A DNA stretch of 5,587 nucleotides from Actinomycetota bacterium. Its GTDB lineage: Bacteria > Actinomycetota > Humimicrobiia > Humimicrobiales > Humimicrobiaceae. A program made the translations under genes and the position numbers. The notes under the pieces were generated by a model, which was given only the letters and a program-made list of their open reading frames with translations, was not told where the DNA came from and made no database searches. Every line of letters starts with the position of its first letter. Positions within the stretch are counted from its first letter, which is position 1. Where the stretch lies: positions 1 through 5,587 of the forward strand of contig JAQUMQ010000110.1 in the NCBI GenBank assembly GCA_028718045.1, given 5' to 3'. Shown one piece after another: positions 1-5,587 of this stretch.

Positions 1-129
1 GCAATAGGGAAAAATCCGCTTTTATTTTTGGTTCCATGCCATAGAGTCATAAAAAGCAGCGGTGAAATGGGTAATTTTTCAAGCGGAGTCGAAATTAAAA
101 AATTTTTACTTGATTTGGAGAGCTGTTAA
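1..129 (+). CDS. ogt: O6-alkylguanine-DNA alkyltransferase (Ogt/MGMT family), C-terminal fragment cut by the window edge
   Basis: Reading frame 1 is open from the first base to a TAA at 127-129 and gives 42 residues. They contain NP (fragment residues 5-6) and the active-site motif V-P-C-H-R-V (11-16), with the acceptor cysteine encoded at 37-39. A G-E-M-G-N-F-S-S-G stretch (21-29), K33-K34 and a closing L-L-D-L-E follow, which is the order at the C-terminus of this family. Family knowledge: the protein moves an alkyl group from O6 of guanine to its own cysteine in a single suicidal turnover. The cysteine is present, so this is not an alkyltransferase-like (ATL) protein, where it is replaced. 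The family GG(F/Y)SGG segment reads GNFSSG here, a mild variation. The N-terminus lies outside the window, so an Ada-type fusion cannot be excluded. The last 35 bases overlap the 3' end of the opposing radical SAM gene. Confidence 0.92.
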   Translation, partial: AIGKNPLLFLVPCHRVIKSSGEMGNFSSGVEIKKFLLDLESC

Positions 130-1093
130 TTTTGCCCCAAAATATTTTTTTTGCGGAAATAAGCGAATCGAAATTTAACTGAAAAGACAATGATATTTCG
201 CAATGTGCCAGAAACCCGCAATTTTGGCATGAAATGTTTTCAACCCTGTTTTTTAAATAACATCCGTAATTTATTGTTCCGTCAGGATCAACATTGGCTA
301 CAAGATAATCTTCGCATTTCCAGTTGTTGTTTGCTATCTTTTTTAAAGCAGTTTTGGAATTCAATATATCGTACTTATTGTTTTTAAGTTCCGTCAACTT
401 GCAGATTATTTCTTTTCTTTCTTTCATGCTTAAACTTAAATCTTCGATTCCTTCGTATGGATAAAAAAACTGCACGGTTACCCCATATATCTTATTTTGT
501 AAAAACTTGATTAGCGGTATAACATCATTGAAATTAAGCTTACTTATTGTAATATTGATTATTATCTTTTTCGACATATTGTTTTTAATATTTTTTATTA
601 TAAGATCAAAGACGTTGCCTCTTATCGTATTTTGTGTTTGCTGAAGTCCATCCAAGCTTATAAAAATGATATCGCTGTCGACAGTTGACAAATCCATCGT
701 GCCATTTGTCGTTATTGCGGTATAAAAGAAATAAGTTTTTGAAAGATTTATGACATCGCTTATATCCTTGTTTTCCTTACGGTCTTTCCATAGCAAAGGC
801 TCTCCGCCTTCGAATATCGCAACTCTTACTCCATTTTCATAAAGCTTTTTCAAGGTTGTCTTTACGCTTCTCCACGAAAGGCTTTGTTTTTTTTCATTTT
901 TCCAAAAAGGACAATGCAGACATTTCAAATTGCATATATTTGTAAGTTTTATACCCGCAAGCAAAGGTTTTCCGGATCTTTTATTTAGCTTGTTTTTTAT
1001 CCAGAAACCCATCAAAAAACAAAATTGAAAGAATTTACTTTTTTTCGTCTTTATTGCTTTTTTCTCACATAATTTTGAATTATGCATAATCAT
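95..1093 (-). CDS. Radical SAM protein with partial SPASM/twitch-like C-terminus, substrate unknown
   Basis: The 332-residue protein has the radical SAM cluster motif CX3CX2C (C54, C58, C61) after a basic N-terminal leader. Further core motifs are GGEPL (96-100), which binds the SAM amino group, TTNGT (128-132) and SLDG (146-149). The fold should bind a 4Fe-4S cluster that cleaves SAM to a 5'-deoxyadenosyl radical. The C-terminal part carries C260, C278 and a CX2CX5C group (C289, C292, C298). This resembles a SPASM or twitch auxiliary-cluster domain, but the later SPASM cysteines are missing and G272 to C278 has five residues between them rather than the usual four. A short hydrophobic patch (F21-I32) precedes the domain and is too short for a confident membrane segment. 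The start at 1093 lacks a clear ribosome binding site; Met3 is an alternative. The gene stands alone on its strand here and converges on ogt. No peptide-like substrate gene is visible beside it, so the reaction is unknown. Confidence 0.9.
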   Translation of the reverse strand: MIMHNSKLCEKKAIKTKKSKFFQFCFLMGFWIKNKLNKRSGKPLLAGIKLTNICNLKCLHCPFWKNEKKQSLSWRSVKTTLKKLYENGVRVAIFEGGEPLLWKDRKENKDISDVINLSKTYFFYTAITTNGTMDLSTVDSDIIFISLDGLQQTQNTIRGNVFDLIIKNIKNNMSKKIIINITISKLNFNDVIPLIKFLQNKIYGVTVQFFYPYEGIEDLSLSMKERKEIICKLTELKNNKYDILNSKTALKKIANNNWKCEDYLVANVDPDGTINYGCYLKNRVENISCQNCGFLAHCEISLSFQLNFDSLISAKKIFWGKINSSPNQVKIF

Positions 1094-1148
1094 TTTGTCT
1101 TTAATTTGATATAATTGCCATAGGTAAAGCTTTTCCGGTATTTTATAT

Positions 1149-1168
1149 TTTATTTTTTAAAAAATAAA
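1149..1168. repeat. Perfect 20-base AT-only palindrome in the divergent spacer
   Basis: The palindrome centres between 1158 and 1159, with a core of six T followed by six A flanked by TTTA and TAAA. It lies in the 213-base spacer between the radical SAM gene, which reads left, and the 99-residue gene, which reads right. Both promoters should be in this spacer. The site could be an A-tract/UP-like element, an operator or chance in an AT-rich spacer. No transcription converges on it, so a bidirectional terminator is unlikely. I found no convincing -35/-10 pair in the spacer on either strand. Confidence 0.5.
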
Positions 1169-1306
1169 TTTCTGACTAATTTTTAACATAAATAATTTGT
1201 TTTAACCAGCAGGATAGTTATTTGTATTGTTTTAAGATATAAGACACAACAAAGAAACCGATAAATGATGGATTATTTTAACAAAAAAGTATAGAAAGTT
1301 TTACTT

Positions 1307-1606
1307 ATGGCAAATTTTTTTAAAAATTTTAAAAAAATTTTTTCTACCCCAACGTCTGCAAATGAACCTTTTTTAAAGCTTAAGATTAAATGCAAGAGGT
1401 GTTCCGAAGAAATAACAATAAACTTAAGAAAAACAAGTGATTTTTCGAGAGTATATGAAGACGATAATCCCCCGGCAGGATCCGCATTTTTCTTAAGGAA
1501 GGAAATTCTGGGAAATAAATGCAATAATCTGATATATATAACCGAATATTTTGATGAAAATTTCAATATTGTTTCGCAAGAAATAGAAGGCGGGGAATTT
1601 TTATAA
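1307..1606 (+). CDS. Small CxxC protein of unknown function (99 residues), upstream of glmU
   Basis: I do not recognise a named family with certainty. The N-terminus (residues 1-12) is rich in Phe and Lys and could form a basic amphipathic helix. A polar linker (13-20) leads to a compact domain with alternating strand-like segments: LKLKIKC (23-29), ITINLRK (36-42), FFLRKEILG (61-69), LIYITEYFD (75-83) and a conserved-looking end, S-Q-E-I-E-G-G-E-F (90-98). C29 and C32 form a CxxC, and C72 is a third cysteine. The protein may be a small zinc-ribbon-like or beta-sandwich fold, but only one CxxC pair is present, so metal binding is uncertain. A GAAAG at 1294-1298 sits 8 bases before the ATG as a weak ribosome binding site. 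It is followed 107 bases later by glmU on the same strand, so it may share its transcript. The dense, protein-like composition and ordered end favour a real gene over the antisense frame. Confidence 0.8.
   Translation: MANFFKNFKKIFSTPTSANEPFLKLKIKCKRCSEEITINLRKTSDFSRVYEDDNPPAGSAFFLRKEILGNKCNNLIYITEYFDENFNIVSQEIEGGEFL
1312..1340 (+). repeat. AT-only inverted repeat, 14-base arms, just inside the start of the 99-residue gene
   Basis: Arms 1312-1325 and 1327-1340 are perfectly complementary around a single A at 1326. Every base from 1312 to 1343 is A or T, in blocks of 3 A, 7 T, 5 A, 4 T, 7 A and 6 T. It begins 3 bases after the ATG and encodes the Asn-Phe-Phe-Lys-Asn-Phe-Lys-Lys-Ile stretch. 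In mRNA it could fold into an A-U hairpin beside the ribosome entry site. It may also be a by-product of TTT and AAA codons. Confidence 0.6.
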
Positions 1607-1702
1607 TTTTTTTTCTACCGGCAAGTATTATTCTTAGACTATTTATTTTTTTTGTGTTAATATTTTTTGGCTTGTTTTTTGTTTAGAGCAAACCAGCATA
1701 TT

Positions 1703-1708
1703 GAAGGA
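1703..1708 (+). promoter_or_regulatory. Ribosome binding site of glmU
   Basis: GAAGGA lies 5 bases before the ATG at 1714 and fits the anti-Shine-Dalgarno sequence well. It supports that start over any internal Met. The rest of the 1607-1713 spacer is very T-rich, and I could not pick out a reliable promoter or terminator in it. Confidence 0.75.
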
Positions 1709-1713
1709 TTGGC

Positions 1714-3135
1714 ATGAAGTTTGATAAAAATTTAACCATTGTTATCCTTGCTGCCGGTAAGGGCAAAAGGATGGTATCATCCACACCCAAGGTTCTGCAC
1801 AACATTATTGATAAGCCAATGATTTATTATACTTTAAAAGAAGCTGCCAAGCTCGATGCCGATAATATTTTTGTGATTACCGGCCACAATCATGAAATTC
1901 TTGAAAAATATCTTTCGGATAATTTTCCGGAAGTAATACCTGTCTATCAGGAAAAACAAATGGGCACAGGCCATGCGGTAAGCCTTTTGAAAAATTTTTC
2001 AAACAAAAAATGGGAAAGCGTGCTCGTGCTTACCGGTGATTGTCCATTAATAAAAAGCGAAACTCTTGCATCCGTGGTAACCTGCCAGCAAGACGGTAAT
2101 TATGCAGCTTGCGTGGCTACAGCAATTTTGGATAATCCTTACGGTTATGGAAGAATAATTAAAAATCAAGACGGACAGGTAAAAAAAATAGTCGAAGAAT
2201 CTGATGCAACATCAGATGAAAAATCGATAAGAGAAATAAATACTTCCATTTATTGTTTTGACAGCAATGCTTTGTTCGATAATATTTCTTTCATAAATTC
2301 CGATAATTTTCAGAAAGAATATTATCTTACAGATATAATCGAGGAGTTTACGAAGAAGAATTTGAAATCTTTGGCATTTTTAATTAGTGATGGCGATGAA
2401 GTTTTGGGTATCAATGACAGAATCCAGCTTTCCGCTGTCGAGAAAATAATGCAGAAAAGAATCAATGAAAATCTAATGGCTTCAGGTGTGACGATAACAG
2501 ATCCTAATTCTACATTTATTGGTTCCGATGTTTTTATGGAAAACGACACAATAATAGAGCCTTTTTCTTTTATCAAAGGGAAAACGGTAATAAAGAAAGG
2601 TTGTACTATAGGGCCGTTTGCGCAGATATTTGATTGCGAAATAGATGTAGGAACAACAATCAATTCTGCCGTCATAAAGAATGCTTTGATTGGCAAAAAT
2701 AATAATATAGGACCTTACACTTATATTCGCCCGGGTACTGTAACAAGCGAAAATGTAAAAATTGGCGGATTTTGCGAAGTTAAAAAATCAATTATAGGCA
2801 GCAACAGTAAAATTCCTCATCTTAGCTATATCGGAGATGCCGAAATGGGTTCCAATATAAACATAGGAGCTTCTTCGGTAACATGTAATTATGATGGATA
2901 CAGAAAGAATAAAACCGTTATCGGTGATGATGTTTTTATAGGCTCCGATACCATGCTTGTTCCGCCTGTGCATATAGGCAAAGGCGCACTAATTGCAGCC
3001 GGTTCCGTAATAACCGAAGATGTACCTGAAAATTCAATGGCACTTGCCAGGAGCAAGCAGGTCAATTTACCGGATGGCGCAGTAAAATATAGAAAAAAGA
3101 AAGAAGTTCAAAATAAAAAGGAGCTTAAAATATGA
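1714..3135 (+). CDS. glmU: Bifunctional GlmU: glucosamine-1-phosphate acetyltransferase / N-acetylglucosamine-1-phosphate uridylyltransferase
   Basis: This cytoplasmic enzyme makes UDP-GlcNAc, the precursor of peptidoglycan, in two steps: acetylation of glucosamine-1-phosphate, then uridylyl transfer from UTP. The N-terminal pyrophosphorylase domain (about 1-235) shows LAAGKGKRM (12-20) with R19, PKVLH with K26, Q82 and GTGHA (84-88), GDCPL with D109, YGRI (145-148), E161, N176 and GIND with N234. These match the nucleotide-, sugar- and metal-binding positions of E. coli GlmU. The rest is a left-handed beta-helix of hexapeptide repeats with acetyltransferase residues R339 (in IRPG), K357, catalytic H369, Y372 and N392-Y393. 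The length of 473 is close to the 456 of E. coli; the excess is mainly a Lys-rich tail (458-473). Both active sites look intact. A good ribosome binding site sets the start. The stop overlaps the prs start as ATGA. Confidence 0.98.
   Translation: MKFDKNLTIVILAAGKGKRMVSSTPKVLHNIIDKPMIYYTLKEAAKLDADNIFVITGHNHEILEKYLSDNFPEVIPVYQEKQMGTGHAVSLLKNFSNKKWESVLVLTGDCPLIKSETLASVVTCQQDGNYAACVATAILDNPYGYGRIIKNQDGQVKKIVEESDATSDEKSIREINTSIYCFDSNALFDNISFINSDNFQKEYYLTDIIEEFTKKNLKSLAFLISDGDEVLGINDRIQLSAVEKIMQKRINENLMASGVTITDPNSTFIGSDVFMENDTIIEPFSFIKGKTVIKKGCTIGPFAQIFDCEIDVGTTINSAVIKNALIGKNNNIGPYTYIRPGTVTSENVKIGGFCEVKKSIIGSNSKIPHLSYIGDAEMGSNINIGASSVTCNYDGYRKNKTVIGDDVFIGSDTMLVPPVHIGKGALIAAGSVITEDVPENSMALARSKQVNLPDGAVKYRKKKEVQNKKELKI
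3118..3123 (+). promoter_or_regulatory. Ribosome binding site of prs, inside the glmU 3' end
   Basis: AAGGAG lies 8 bases before the prs ATG at 3132 and within the last codons of glmU. Together with the 4-base ATGA overlap it supports translational coupling of the two genes and fixes the prs start. Confidence 0.8.
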
Positions 3136-4100
3136 GGGATTATCCTACCAATAAAAGAATGATGCTTTTTTCGGGCTCTTCAAATCCTGCCTTATCTTTA
3201 AAAGTCGCCGAATACTTGAATATCAAGTTAGGGCAGATAGAAAGAAAGAGATTTAAAAACGGGGAGATATATGTAAGATTTAACGAAAGCGTGAGAGGGG
3301 CAGATATATTTTTGATTCAGACATGTTCGGATCCCATAAACGACAACATAATGGAGGTATTAATAATGATAGATGCTCTTAAGAGAGCCTCTGCGGGAAT
3401 GATAAATGTGGTAATGCCTCATTATGGATATGCAAGGCAAGATAAAAAGTCGGAAGGCAGAGAACCGATTACAGCAAAATTGTTTGCAGATATTCTGCAA
3501 GTTGCCGGAATGGACAGATTGATTGTTGCTGATTTGCATATCGCAACCATCCAGGGGTTTTTTGATGTTCCTGTCGATCATATAACGGCAATACCGATAA
3601 TCGCAAAATATTTTAAGGAAAAAAAAATGGAGAATGCCGTAATCGTAAGCCCCGATGTCGGAGGAGTAAAAAGAGCGAGTATTTTTTCCAAACAGCTTGG
3701 TTTCCCTCTTGCGATTCTTGACAAGAGAAGGCCTTCGCATAATGTTGCGGCGATCGAGCATATAGTCGGAGATATCGAAGGAAAAGATGCTATAATATTC
3801 GATGATTTGATTGATACGGGAGGTACTTTAGTCGAAGCCATAAACGTTCTTATCGATCATGGAGCCAATAAAGTATATGCTGCTGCAACTCATCCTATAT
3901 TTTCAGGAGATGCCCTTGAGATTCTCAGTAGTTCGAAGGCAGAAGAAATTGTGGTTGCCGATACTATTCCAATCAAGAAAGATTATGATAAAGATAAAAT
4001 CAAGCAGCTTTCCATAGCTAATCTTCTTGCAAAAACGATAAAAAAAGTTTATGATTGCAAAGCTGTAAGTGATTTATTTAAGGGTGAAAACCTAGTTTGA
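3132..4100 (+). CDS. prs: Ribose-phosphate pyrophosphokinase (PRPP synthetase)
   Basis: Prs transfers pyrophosphate from ATP to ribose-5-phosphate to make PRPP, used for purine, pyrimidine, NAD, histidine and tryptophan synthesis. The 322-residue protein is full length for the class I family (about 310-320). Visible motifs are F-K-N-G-E-I-Y-V-R (41-49), NDNIMEVLIMIDALKRA (70-86), the ATP-binding YARQDKK (100-106), REPITAKL (110-117), DLH with H136 followed by IQGFFD (140-145), SPDVGGVKRA (173-182), the catalytic flexible-loop K198/R200 and the PRPP loop DDLIDTGGTL (224-233). All key residues are present. The DLH segment reads DLHIATIQ where many homologs have DLHAxQIQ, a minor change. The start overlaps the glmU stop by 4 bases, so the two are probably co-translated. 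Only 51 bases separate it from rplY. Confidence 0.98.
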   Translation: MRDYPTNKRMMLFSGSSNPALSLKVAEYLNIKLGQIERKRFKNGEIYVRFNESVRGADIFLIQTCSDPINDNIMEVLIMIDALKRASAGMINVVMPHYGYARQDKKSEGREPITAKLFADILQVAGMDRLIVADLHIATIQGFFDVPVDHITAIPIIAKYFKEKKMENAVIVSPDVGGVKRASIFSKQLGFPLAILDKRRPSHNVAAIEHIVGDIEGKDAIIFDDLIDTGGTLVEAINVLIDHGANKVYAAATHPIFSGDALEILSSSKAEEIVVADTIPIKKDYDKDKIKQLSIANLLAKTIKKVYDCKAVSDLFKGENLV

Positions 4101-4101
4101 T

Positions 4102-4122
4102 TTTAATCATAGTTTAATCATA
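4102..4122 (+). repeat. Tandem direct repeat TTTAATCATA x2 with 11-base period
   Basis: Two identical 10-base copies (4102-4111 and 4113-4122) are separated by one G, directly after the prs stop codon. The spacing is about one helical turn, as seen for some repressor or activator sites. The spacer also holds the ribosome binding site of rplY (AAGAGG, ending at 4141). The repeat is short and AT-rich, so chance is possible. I see no terminator hairpin here. Confidence 0.4.
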
Positions 4123-4151
4123 TTTTGGTACTGGAAAGAGGAAATGTTTAA

Positions 4152-4838
4152 ATGGAAAATTTGGTGCTTGAAATAAAAAAAAGAAGCTCGGACGAGTTAA
4201 AAAATAATTCATCGAGAAGACTTAGGAAATCAGGATTTATCCCCGCCATATTGTACGGTTTAAAATCAGAACCGATAAACGTTAAAGTGGAGCTTAAAAG
4301 CTTTAAGGAATTAACAAAGGGGAAAGGGATATCCAGCAATATTTTTAACTTGCACTTGAAAGAAGATGGCGGAAAAGCCAAAAAAATCGCAGCTCTCATT
4401 AAGGATTTTCAGGTAGAGCCTATTTCAAGAGAATATTCCCATCTTGACTTTATAAGGATAAAAATGGAAGAGGAAGTAACGATACAGGTTCCTATTTTGA
4501 TTTTAAACGAGGAAAAAGCTTACGGCATAAAAGAAGAAGGCGGAGTTTTACAGCATGCTTTAAGAGAAATGGAAATCGCATGTCTCCCCAAAGATATCCC
4601 GGATCATATCGGAATAGATATCAGCGAATTAAAAATCGGTGACATTATAAAAGTTTCCGATGTCAAAGTCGGAGATAATATGAAAGTTTTAAGCGATGCC
4701 GATGAAATGATTCTAACGATCATTCATGCAACTCAATTGAAGGAAGAAGAGGTTGCTGCTCCCGAAACGGAAGAAGCTGAACCTACTGTAATTAAGAAAG
4801 AACGATCTGAAGAAGAAAAAGAAGAAAAAACAAAATGA
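4152..4838 (+). CDS. rplY: Large-subunit ribosomal protein bL25, long CTC/TL5 form
   Basis: The protein binds 5S rRNA in the central protuberance of the 50S subunit; the long form is called CTC (general stress protein) in Bacillus and TL5 in Thermus. The N-terminal L25 domain (about 5-95) shows SRRLRKSGFIPAILYG (21-36) and the closing FQVEPISREYSHLDF (86-100). The C-terminal beta domain (about 101-195) carries V-P-I (113-115), G130-G131, REMEI (138-142), CLPKDIPDHI (144-153) and I-G-D (162-164). A charged Glu/Lys-rich tail (196-228) is probably disordered. The 228 residues fit the long form, not the 94-residue E. coli type. The ATG lies 10 bases after an AAGAGG ribosome binding site. The stop overlaps pth as ATGA. 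The gene lies between prs and pth, as in Bacillus, where ctc is stress-induced; no sigma-B-like promoter is evident here. Confidence 0.96.
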   Translation: MENLVLEIKKRSSDELKNNSSRRLRKSGFIPAILYGLKSEPINVKVELKSFKELTKGKGISSNIFNLHLKEDGGKAKKIAALIKDFQVEPISREYSHLDFIRIKMEEEVTIQVPILILNEEKAYGIKEEGGVLQHALREMEIACLPKDIPDHIGIDISELKIGDIIKVSDVKVGDNMKVLSDADEMILTIIHATQLKEEEVAAPETEEAEPTVIKKERSEEEKEEKTK

Positions 4839-5392
4839 TTTTGATTGCTGGACTTGGAAACCCTGGCAAAGAATATTATTTAACAAGGCACAATATAGGA
4901 TTTATTGTAGCGGAAAAGTTTCTTGAAAGTTTGGGCATTAAGGGGAAAAAAAGAAAGTTTAAATCAAAAATAGCATATACATTACTTGAAAATATACCGG
5001 TTTTAATTATGCAGCCGCTTACCTTTATGAACGAAAGCGGCTTTGCGGTTTTAATGGCAAGAAAATTCTACAAAAATGAAATAAAAAAAATACTTGTTGT
5101 TCACGATGACATAGACCTGGAATTTGGTAAATTAAAGTTTAAAAAAAATGGCGGAAATGCCGGGCATAAAGGGCTTATTTCGATTTCGCAGGTAAATGAT
5201 AATGTAGGATTCGACAGATTAAGATTCGGAGTAGGAAGACCGCCGGGAGTAAAAACTGCGGCAGATTATGTTCTTAAAAAATTCAGCGGAAATGAACAGA
5301 AAGAGCTTGATTTGTTGCTATCACTTTCAGTAGATGCAATAAAAGATTATATCGGTTTCGATATAGAATATTGCATGAATAAATATAATTAA
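4835..5392 (+). CDS. pth: Peptidyl-tRNA hydrolase (bacterial Pth type)
   Basis: Pth cleaves the ester bond of peptidyl-tRNAs that drop off the ribosome and so recycles tRNA. The 185 residues fit the family (about 185-195). Visible motifs are GLGNPG (6-11) with N9, TRHNIG (17-22) with catalytic H19, FMNESG (64-69) with N66, HDDIDL (90-95) with D91, GGNAGHKGL (106-114) and FDRLRFGVGRPPG (126-138). The position equal to E. coli Asn114 (usual GGHNGL motif) is Lys112 here, while the catalytic His and Asp are kept. The start overlaps the rplY stop by 4 bases. The purine-rich codons of the L25 tail (GAAG at 4821-4824) are the only visible ribosome binding signal and are weak, which points to translational coupling. 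The protein is functionally a natural neighbour of the ribosomal protein before it. Confidence 0.97.
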   Translation: MILIAGLGNPGKEYYLTRHNIGFIVAEKFLESLGIKGKKRKFKSKIAYTLLENIPVLIMQPLTFMNESGFAVLMARKFYKNEIKKILVVHDDIDLEFGKLKFKKNGGNAGHKGLISISQVNDNVGFDRLRFGVGRPPGVKTAADYVLKKFSGNEQKELDLLLSLSVDAIKDYIGFDIEYCMNKYN

Positions 5393-5482
5393 ATTATACG
5401 GACATAACCTCAAAAAAGCAGTGGGTGCTTCGATTTGTTTTAAATTGACTGCAATGCATACCGGCTAGTCTTGGTATTTAAA

Positions 5483-5587
5483 ATGCCTTTAACTTCACAT
5501 AATTTTATGTTTTTGGACAATTTTTTAAAAGAAGAAAAATGGCATATGTTTATGGAAAATCCTAAACATAATATTTATGCCAGTGAA
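5483..5587 (+). CDS. N-terminal fragment of an unidentified protein, possibly Mfd, cut by the window edge
   Basis: An open frame starts at ATG 5483 and runs through the window end, giving 35 residues rich in Phe, Met, Lys and Asn. An upstream TTG at 5471 and an internal ATG at 5507 are other possible starts. No good ribosome binding site precedes any of them. The fragment is too short to name from sequence. In many Bacillota and Actinomycetota the gene after pth is mfd, the transcription-repair coupling factor, sometimes with a small gene between them. The F-L-D-N-F-L-K-E-E start is loosely compatible with the helical Mfd N-terminus. The Mfd suggestion therefore rests on gene order alone. The 90-base gap after pth contains only a weak hairpin (5416-5430) and no clear promoter. 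Confidence 0.5.
   Translation, partial: MPLTSHNFMFLDNFLKEEKWHMFMENPKHNIYASE

Noticed and set aside
1..50. Possible minus-strand gene starting at ATG 48-50 and leaving the window on the left
   Set aside because: It lacks a ribosome binding site and lies opposite the PCHRV region of the alkyltransferase fragment, which is far better supported.
190..387. A 65-residue plus-strand open frame inside the radical SAM gene
   Set aside because: It lies opposite the C-terminal cysteine region of a well-supported gene and has no ribosome binding site or family motif.
1170..1300. Promoter-like boxes in the divergent spacer, such as TATAAG at 1238-1243
   Set aside because: No -35 element with a good match sits at 16-18 bases; in such AT-rich DNA partial -10 matches are frequent.
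1273..1566. A 97-residue minus-strand open frame opposite the small CxxC gene
   Set aside because: It has no ribosome binding site or recognisable motif, and the plus-strand frame has a better ordered, protein-like product. It is a shadow of the opposite gene.
1..1606. A linked defence or peptide-modification system made of ogt, the radical SAM enzyme and the small CxxC protein
   Set aside because: The three genes lie in convergent and divergent orientations, share no operon, and show no precursor peptide, transporter, nuclease or toxin motif. Proximity alone does not support a system.
2322..2973. Minus-strand open frames opposite glmU, and similar ones opposite prs and rplY
   Set aside because: They lie wholly within strong housekeeping genes and show no motifs; antisense frames are expected there.
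5416..5430. Hairpin AAGCA-GTGGG-TGCTT after pth, as a terminator
   Set aside because: The stem has only 5 base pairs with 2 G-C pairs, and the T-run after it is interrupted. It is too weak to call.
5458..5477. Inverted repeat ATACC/GGTAT before the last open frame
   Set aside because: The 5-base arms around a 10-base loop are within chance expectation and are not followed by a T-run.

Overview
The window is an AT-rich bacterial chromosomal segment. It has two parts: a left end with a convergent gene pair and a small unknown gene, and a right-hand housekeeping block in the order glmU - prs - rplY(ctc) - pth - (probable mfd at the edge). This gene order is typical of Bacillota and Actinomycetota relatives, so a Gram-positive-type lineage or an uncultured relative is the best guess. 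The sequence alone does not fix the phylum. I see no mobile element, CRISPR array, tRNA or rRNA.

Layout. Positions 1-129 (+) hold the C-terminal end of an O6-alkylguanine-DNA alkyltransferase (Ogt/MGMT family), recognised from its PCHRV active-site motif and cut by the window edge. Its last 35 bases overlap, tail to tail, the 3' end of a radical SAM gene on the minus strand (95-1093). A 213-base divergent spacer (1094-1306) with an AT-only palindrome separates the radical SAM gene from a 99-residue protein of unknown function (1307-1606, +), which has a CxxC motif. After a 107-base T-rich spacer, glmU (1714-3135) overlaps prs (3132-4100) by 4 bases. A 51-base gap with a short direct repeat leads to rplY/ctc (4152-4838), which overlaps pth (4835-5392) by 4 bases. 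A last open frame starts near 5483 and runs off the window; its place in the order suggests mfd.

How the genes work together. GlmU makes UDP-N-acetylglucosamine for the cell wall. Prs makes PRPP for nucleotides and some amino acids. L25/CTC binds 5S rRNA in the large ribosomal subunit, and Pth recycles peptidyl-tRNA released from stalled ribosomes. Their close spacing and ATGA overlaps suggest co-transcription and translational coupling. The alkyltransferase repairs alkylated DNA. The radical SAM enzyme has no substrate that the sequence reveals.

The parts least explained by known biology are the radical SAM protein with its incomplete SPASM-like C-terminus, the 99-residue CxxC protein, and the long AT-only inverted repeat just inside that protein's start codon. 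I did not find convincing evidence of a new multi-gene system.
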